Shown piece by piece: positions 61,567 to 64,000 of a stretch of 64,000 nucleotides of DNA. Numbering within the stretch: position 1 is the first letter of the stretch; every line of letters begins with the position of its first letter. Both the position numbers and the translations under genes were made by a program. The DNA is from an uncultured Flavobacteriaceae bacterium (GTDB lineage Bacteria; Bacteroidota; Bacteroidia; Flavobacteriales; Flavobacteriaceae), in assembly GCA_943787365.1 (NCBI GenBank), contig CALSMD010000001.1, positions 248,001 to 312,000 on the forward strand. The letters are read 5' to 3'. The notes below the pieces were generated by a model. It was given only the letters and a program-made list of their open reading frames with translations, was not told the origin of the DNA and did not search any database.

Positions 61567-62679
61567 ATGACTTCGACAGATTTTTTCGATCAAATCAATA
61601 CAGCGATCCAATCGAAACGACCCTTTGTGCTTTTTTCTAAGCCAGACAGTCCATCTGTAAAAGCATATTTACAAACAAATACAGACACCTATACCATCGA
61701 TGATTATTCTGAAAGTGGATTTGTGTTTGCACCCTTTGATTCTGAGAAAGACAGTTATTACATTCCTTTAGATAGTTCAACAGTCCTAGAACTAGCGCAG
61801 CCAGATTTTGAAGTTGTTCCTGAAACAAGTTCTCTGCATCCAATAGATTCTACAGCCGATCATTTAAATCTTGTATCCAAAGCGATTGATGAAATCAATA
61901 CAACAGATTTAGAAAAGGTCGTGCTCTCAAGGGAATTCAAGTTTAATTTAGAGCAGTCCAACCCGCTTGAGATTTTTAAAAAATTAGCACAAAACTATCC
62001 TTCTGCCTTTACTTATTGCTGGTTTCATCCTCAAACAGGATTTTGGTTAGGAGCATCTCCTGAAAGTCTTTTAAAACTTGAAGGGAAATCCGTTTCTACA
62101 ATGTCACTTGCAGGAACTCAGGTTTATAAATCTTCTGAGCAAGTCGAGTGGGACACAAAAAATATTGAAGAGCATGCGTTTGTAACCGATTATTTACTGG
62201 AAGTTCTATCGGATTATTTAGACCCCATTAAAACATCTGGACCACATACGCTCAGAGCCGGGGAATTACTACACCTTCAAACACTTGTTTCAGGACGCTT
62301 AAAACCGACACATAACAGTTTAAAACAGCTCTTACGGGCGATGCATCCCACGCCAGCCGTGTGTGGTACGCCTCGAAACAGAGCGCTCGAATTCATCAAT
62401 TTGAATGAGTCCTACGATCGAGAGTTTTATGCTGGTTTTTTTGGGGAATTAAATATACCTACGGAATCAACTTTTAGGAATTCAAAAAGAAACATCGAAA
62501 ACAGAGCCTATCAGACGGTTCATAAATCTACACAGCTCGCCGTTAATTTACGCTGCATGCATCTAAAAGACACGTTGGCGATTCTTTACAGTGGTGGAGG
62601 CATTACCAAAGACTCTGATCCTTTAACGGAGTGTACGGAGACTGAAAACAAGATTCAAACCATAAAAAAGGTGCTCTAA
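61567..62679 (+). CDS. menF: Isochorismate synthase
   Basis: KVVLSREFKF; FWLGASPESLLKLEG; TMSLAGTQ; HPTPAVCGTPRNRALEFI; FYAGFFGE. Confidence 0.92.
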   Translation: MTSTDFFDQINTAIQSKRPFVLFSKPDSPSVKAYLQTNTDTYTIDDYSESGFVFAPFDSEKDSYYIPLDSSTVLELAQPDFEVVPETSSLHPIDSTADHLNLVSKAIDEINTTDLEKVVLSREFKFNLEQSNPLEIFKKLAQNYPSAFTYCWFHPQTGFWLGASPESLLKLEGKSVSTMSLAGTQVYKSSEQVEWDTKNIEEHAFVTDYLLEVLSDYLDPIKTSGPHTLRAGELLHLQTLVSGRLKPTHNSLKQLLRAMHPTPAVCGTPRNRALEFINLNESYDREFYAGFFGELNIPTESTFRNSKRNIENRAYQTVHKSTQLAVNLRCMHLKDTLAILYSGGGITKDSDPLTECTETENKIQTIKKVL

Positions 62680-62745
62680 ACCTTTAGGAAATATTTATTA
62701 TTTCATTTCAATTTAAACCCTAAAAATTAAATAACTTTGTGGCCA

Positions 62746-64000
62746 ATGATACAATCAAAACAGCCCTTAGCGCAATCGATTATTCAACTATGTAAAAGCC
62801 ATAATATCAAACATATTGTGATTTCTCCAGGGAGTCGAAATGCCCCTCTGACGATCGGGTTTACAAATCATGATTTTTTTGAATGTTACAGTATTGTTGA
62901 CGAGCGTTCAGCGGGGTTTTTTGCTTTAGGAATGGCGCAACAATTACAACAGCCTGTCGCGTTGGTGTGTACTTCGGGCAGTGCACTCGTTAATTATTAT
63001 CCTGCGGTCACCGAAGCGTTTTACAGTCGGGTTCCGCTTGTTGTGATTTCTGCAGACCGCCCAGAACATCTTATCAATATTGGGGACGGACAGACCATTA
63101 CGCAACCCCATGTTTTTGGTTCGCATATTCTGTATGAAGCCAACCTAAAAGAACATTTTAAAAAGCCCTTTTTAAAAGCCATTAAAAATAATGACTCTCT
63201 TATTGAAAAGGCACTACAGATTTCAAAAACGGAGCATGGGCCTATCCATATAAATGTGCCTTTTGCGGAACCTTTATACGATACCGTAGAGGAGTTTACG
63301 TCTGATCCAAATCCGGCTAAAATAAAAATAAACAACCCATCTTTTTCTCTGTCAAAAACAGATCTTAAAAAGTGGCATTCTTCCAAGCGAAAAATGATTT
63401 TGGTAGGAGTGAACCCACCTAAAAGTGTTCAAGAAATTTATTTGAAATTGATTGCAGAAGATCCTTCTGTGATTGTGCTTACAGAAACAACATCAAACCT
63501 GCACCATCCGAATTTTTTTGCCAGTATCGATCAATTAATTACTCCTTTGGACGCAACGGATTTTGAGACACTTCAGCCTGATATCTTACTCACATTTGGT
63601 GGGATGATTGTCTCTAAAAAAATTAAAACATTTTTACGAACCAACCCTCCAAAAACACATTGGCATATTGATGAGGTCCTTGCAAATGATACCTTTTTTT
63701 GTTTGACCAAACATTTTAAATGTTCTGTTAATACGTTTTTTGAGCAACTGAACAGTTCCAGTCATCCATACTTAGTAAGCACCTATTTTGAAACATGGAA
63801 TCATGTCAAAACACGGCGCCTTCAAAAACATAAAAAATATATAAAATCGATTCCGTTCAGTGATTTTAAAGCGTTTGACCGTATTTTGAAACAGATTCCA
63901 GCGGACTCTATGGTTCAGTCAAGTAATAGCTCTACCATACGTTACTTGCAGTTATTCGAAATGAATCCAAGCCTGACTGTGTTTTGCAATCGCGGTACGA
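62746..64000 (+). CDS. menD: MenD (SEPHCHC synthase), 3' truncated by window edge; absent from ORF track
   Basis: ATG at 62746: MIQSKQPLAQSIIQLCKSHNIKHIVISPGSRNAPLTIGFTNHDFFECYSIVDERSAGFFALGMAQ...TSGSALVNYYPAVTEAFYSRVPLVVISADRPEHLINIGDGQTITQ. Confidence 0.95.
   Translation, partial: MIQSKQPLAQSIIQLCKSHNIKHIVISPGSRNAPLTIGFTNHDFFECYSIVDERSAGFFALGMAQQLQQPVALVCTSGSALVNYYPAVTEAFYSRVPLVVISADRPEHLINIGDGQTITQPHVFGSHILYEANLKEHFKKPFLKAIKNNDSLIEKALQISKTEHGPIHINVPFAEPLYDTVEEFTSDPNPAKIKINNPSFSLSKTDLKKWHSSKRKMILVGVNPPKSVQEIYLKLIAEDPSVIVLTETTSNLHHPNFFASIDQLITPLDATDFETLQPDILLTFGGMIVSKKIKTFLRTNPPKTHWHIDEVLANDTFFCLTKHFKCSVNTFFEQLNSSSHPYLVSTYFETWNHVKTRRLQKHKKYIKSIPFSDFKAFDRILKQIPADSMVQSSNSSTIRYLQLFEMNPSLTVFCNRGT

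Noticed and set aside
1-64000. CRISPR array or rRNA operon
   Set aside because: No regularly spaced short repeats, cas-like ORFs or rRNA-like segments noticed.

Overview
This AT-rich chromosomal window looks like a marine Flavobacteriia (Bacteroidota) genome, judging from gene content and TTTG-N20-TAnnTTTG promoters. From left to right it contains: the hisS 3' end; a tandem array of three RelE-like toxin-antitoxin-type modules, the third decayed by two nonsense codons; a tRNA-Met; and housekeeping genes (pabC-like, yqgE, HU, fmt, recQ, murA). Next is a long minus-strand block resembling a light/redox-response cluster: CPD photolyase, TspO, glutathione peroxidase, SDR, FolE, FeS-type (6-4) photolyase, DUF2256, flavin reductase, ABC1 kinase, TetR and aquaporin. 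A laminarin-type beta-glucan utilisation locus follows, with a GH/beta-barrel chimera, GH16, CBM/PKD proteins, a GH94/GH149 phosphorylase, GH17, GH30, an MFS-GH17 fusion and a second GH17. A roughly 10 kb RiPP/lanthipeptide-like island comes next: split LanB, CPBP protease, two double-glycine precursors, HlyD and a C39-ABC transporter, with no LanC. After it are a frame-disrupted comM/yifB, ALDH, rluA-like, panB, dnaK, blh plus a DTE-type green-tuned proteorhodopsin, and menaquinone genes. The most notable observations are: (i) the RiPP island is bracketed by a 93-bp direct repeat (2 mismatches) of the 3' end of the GH17 gene, which marks its insertion; (ii) inside it, a 240-bp gap-free duplicated cassette (HlyD tail + promoter + leader peptide) carries two unrelated core peptides; (iii) both precursor promoters contain a sigma-54-like motif; (iv) there is an unlisted 53-aa membrane ORF; and (v) an MFS transporter is fused to a GH17 domain. 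Reading-frame breaks cluster between about 26.7 and 51.5 kb and need raw-read verification.
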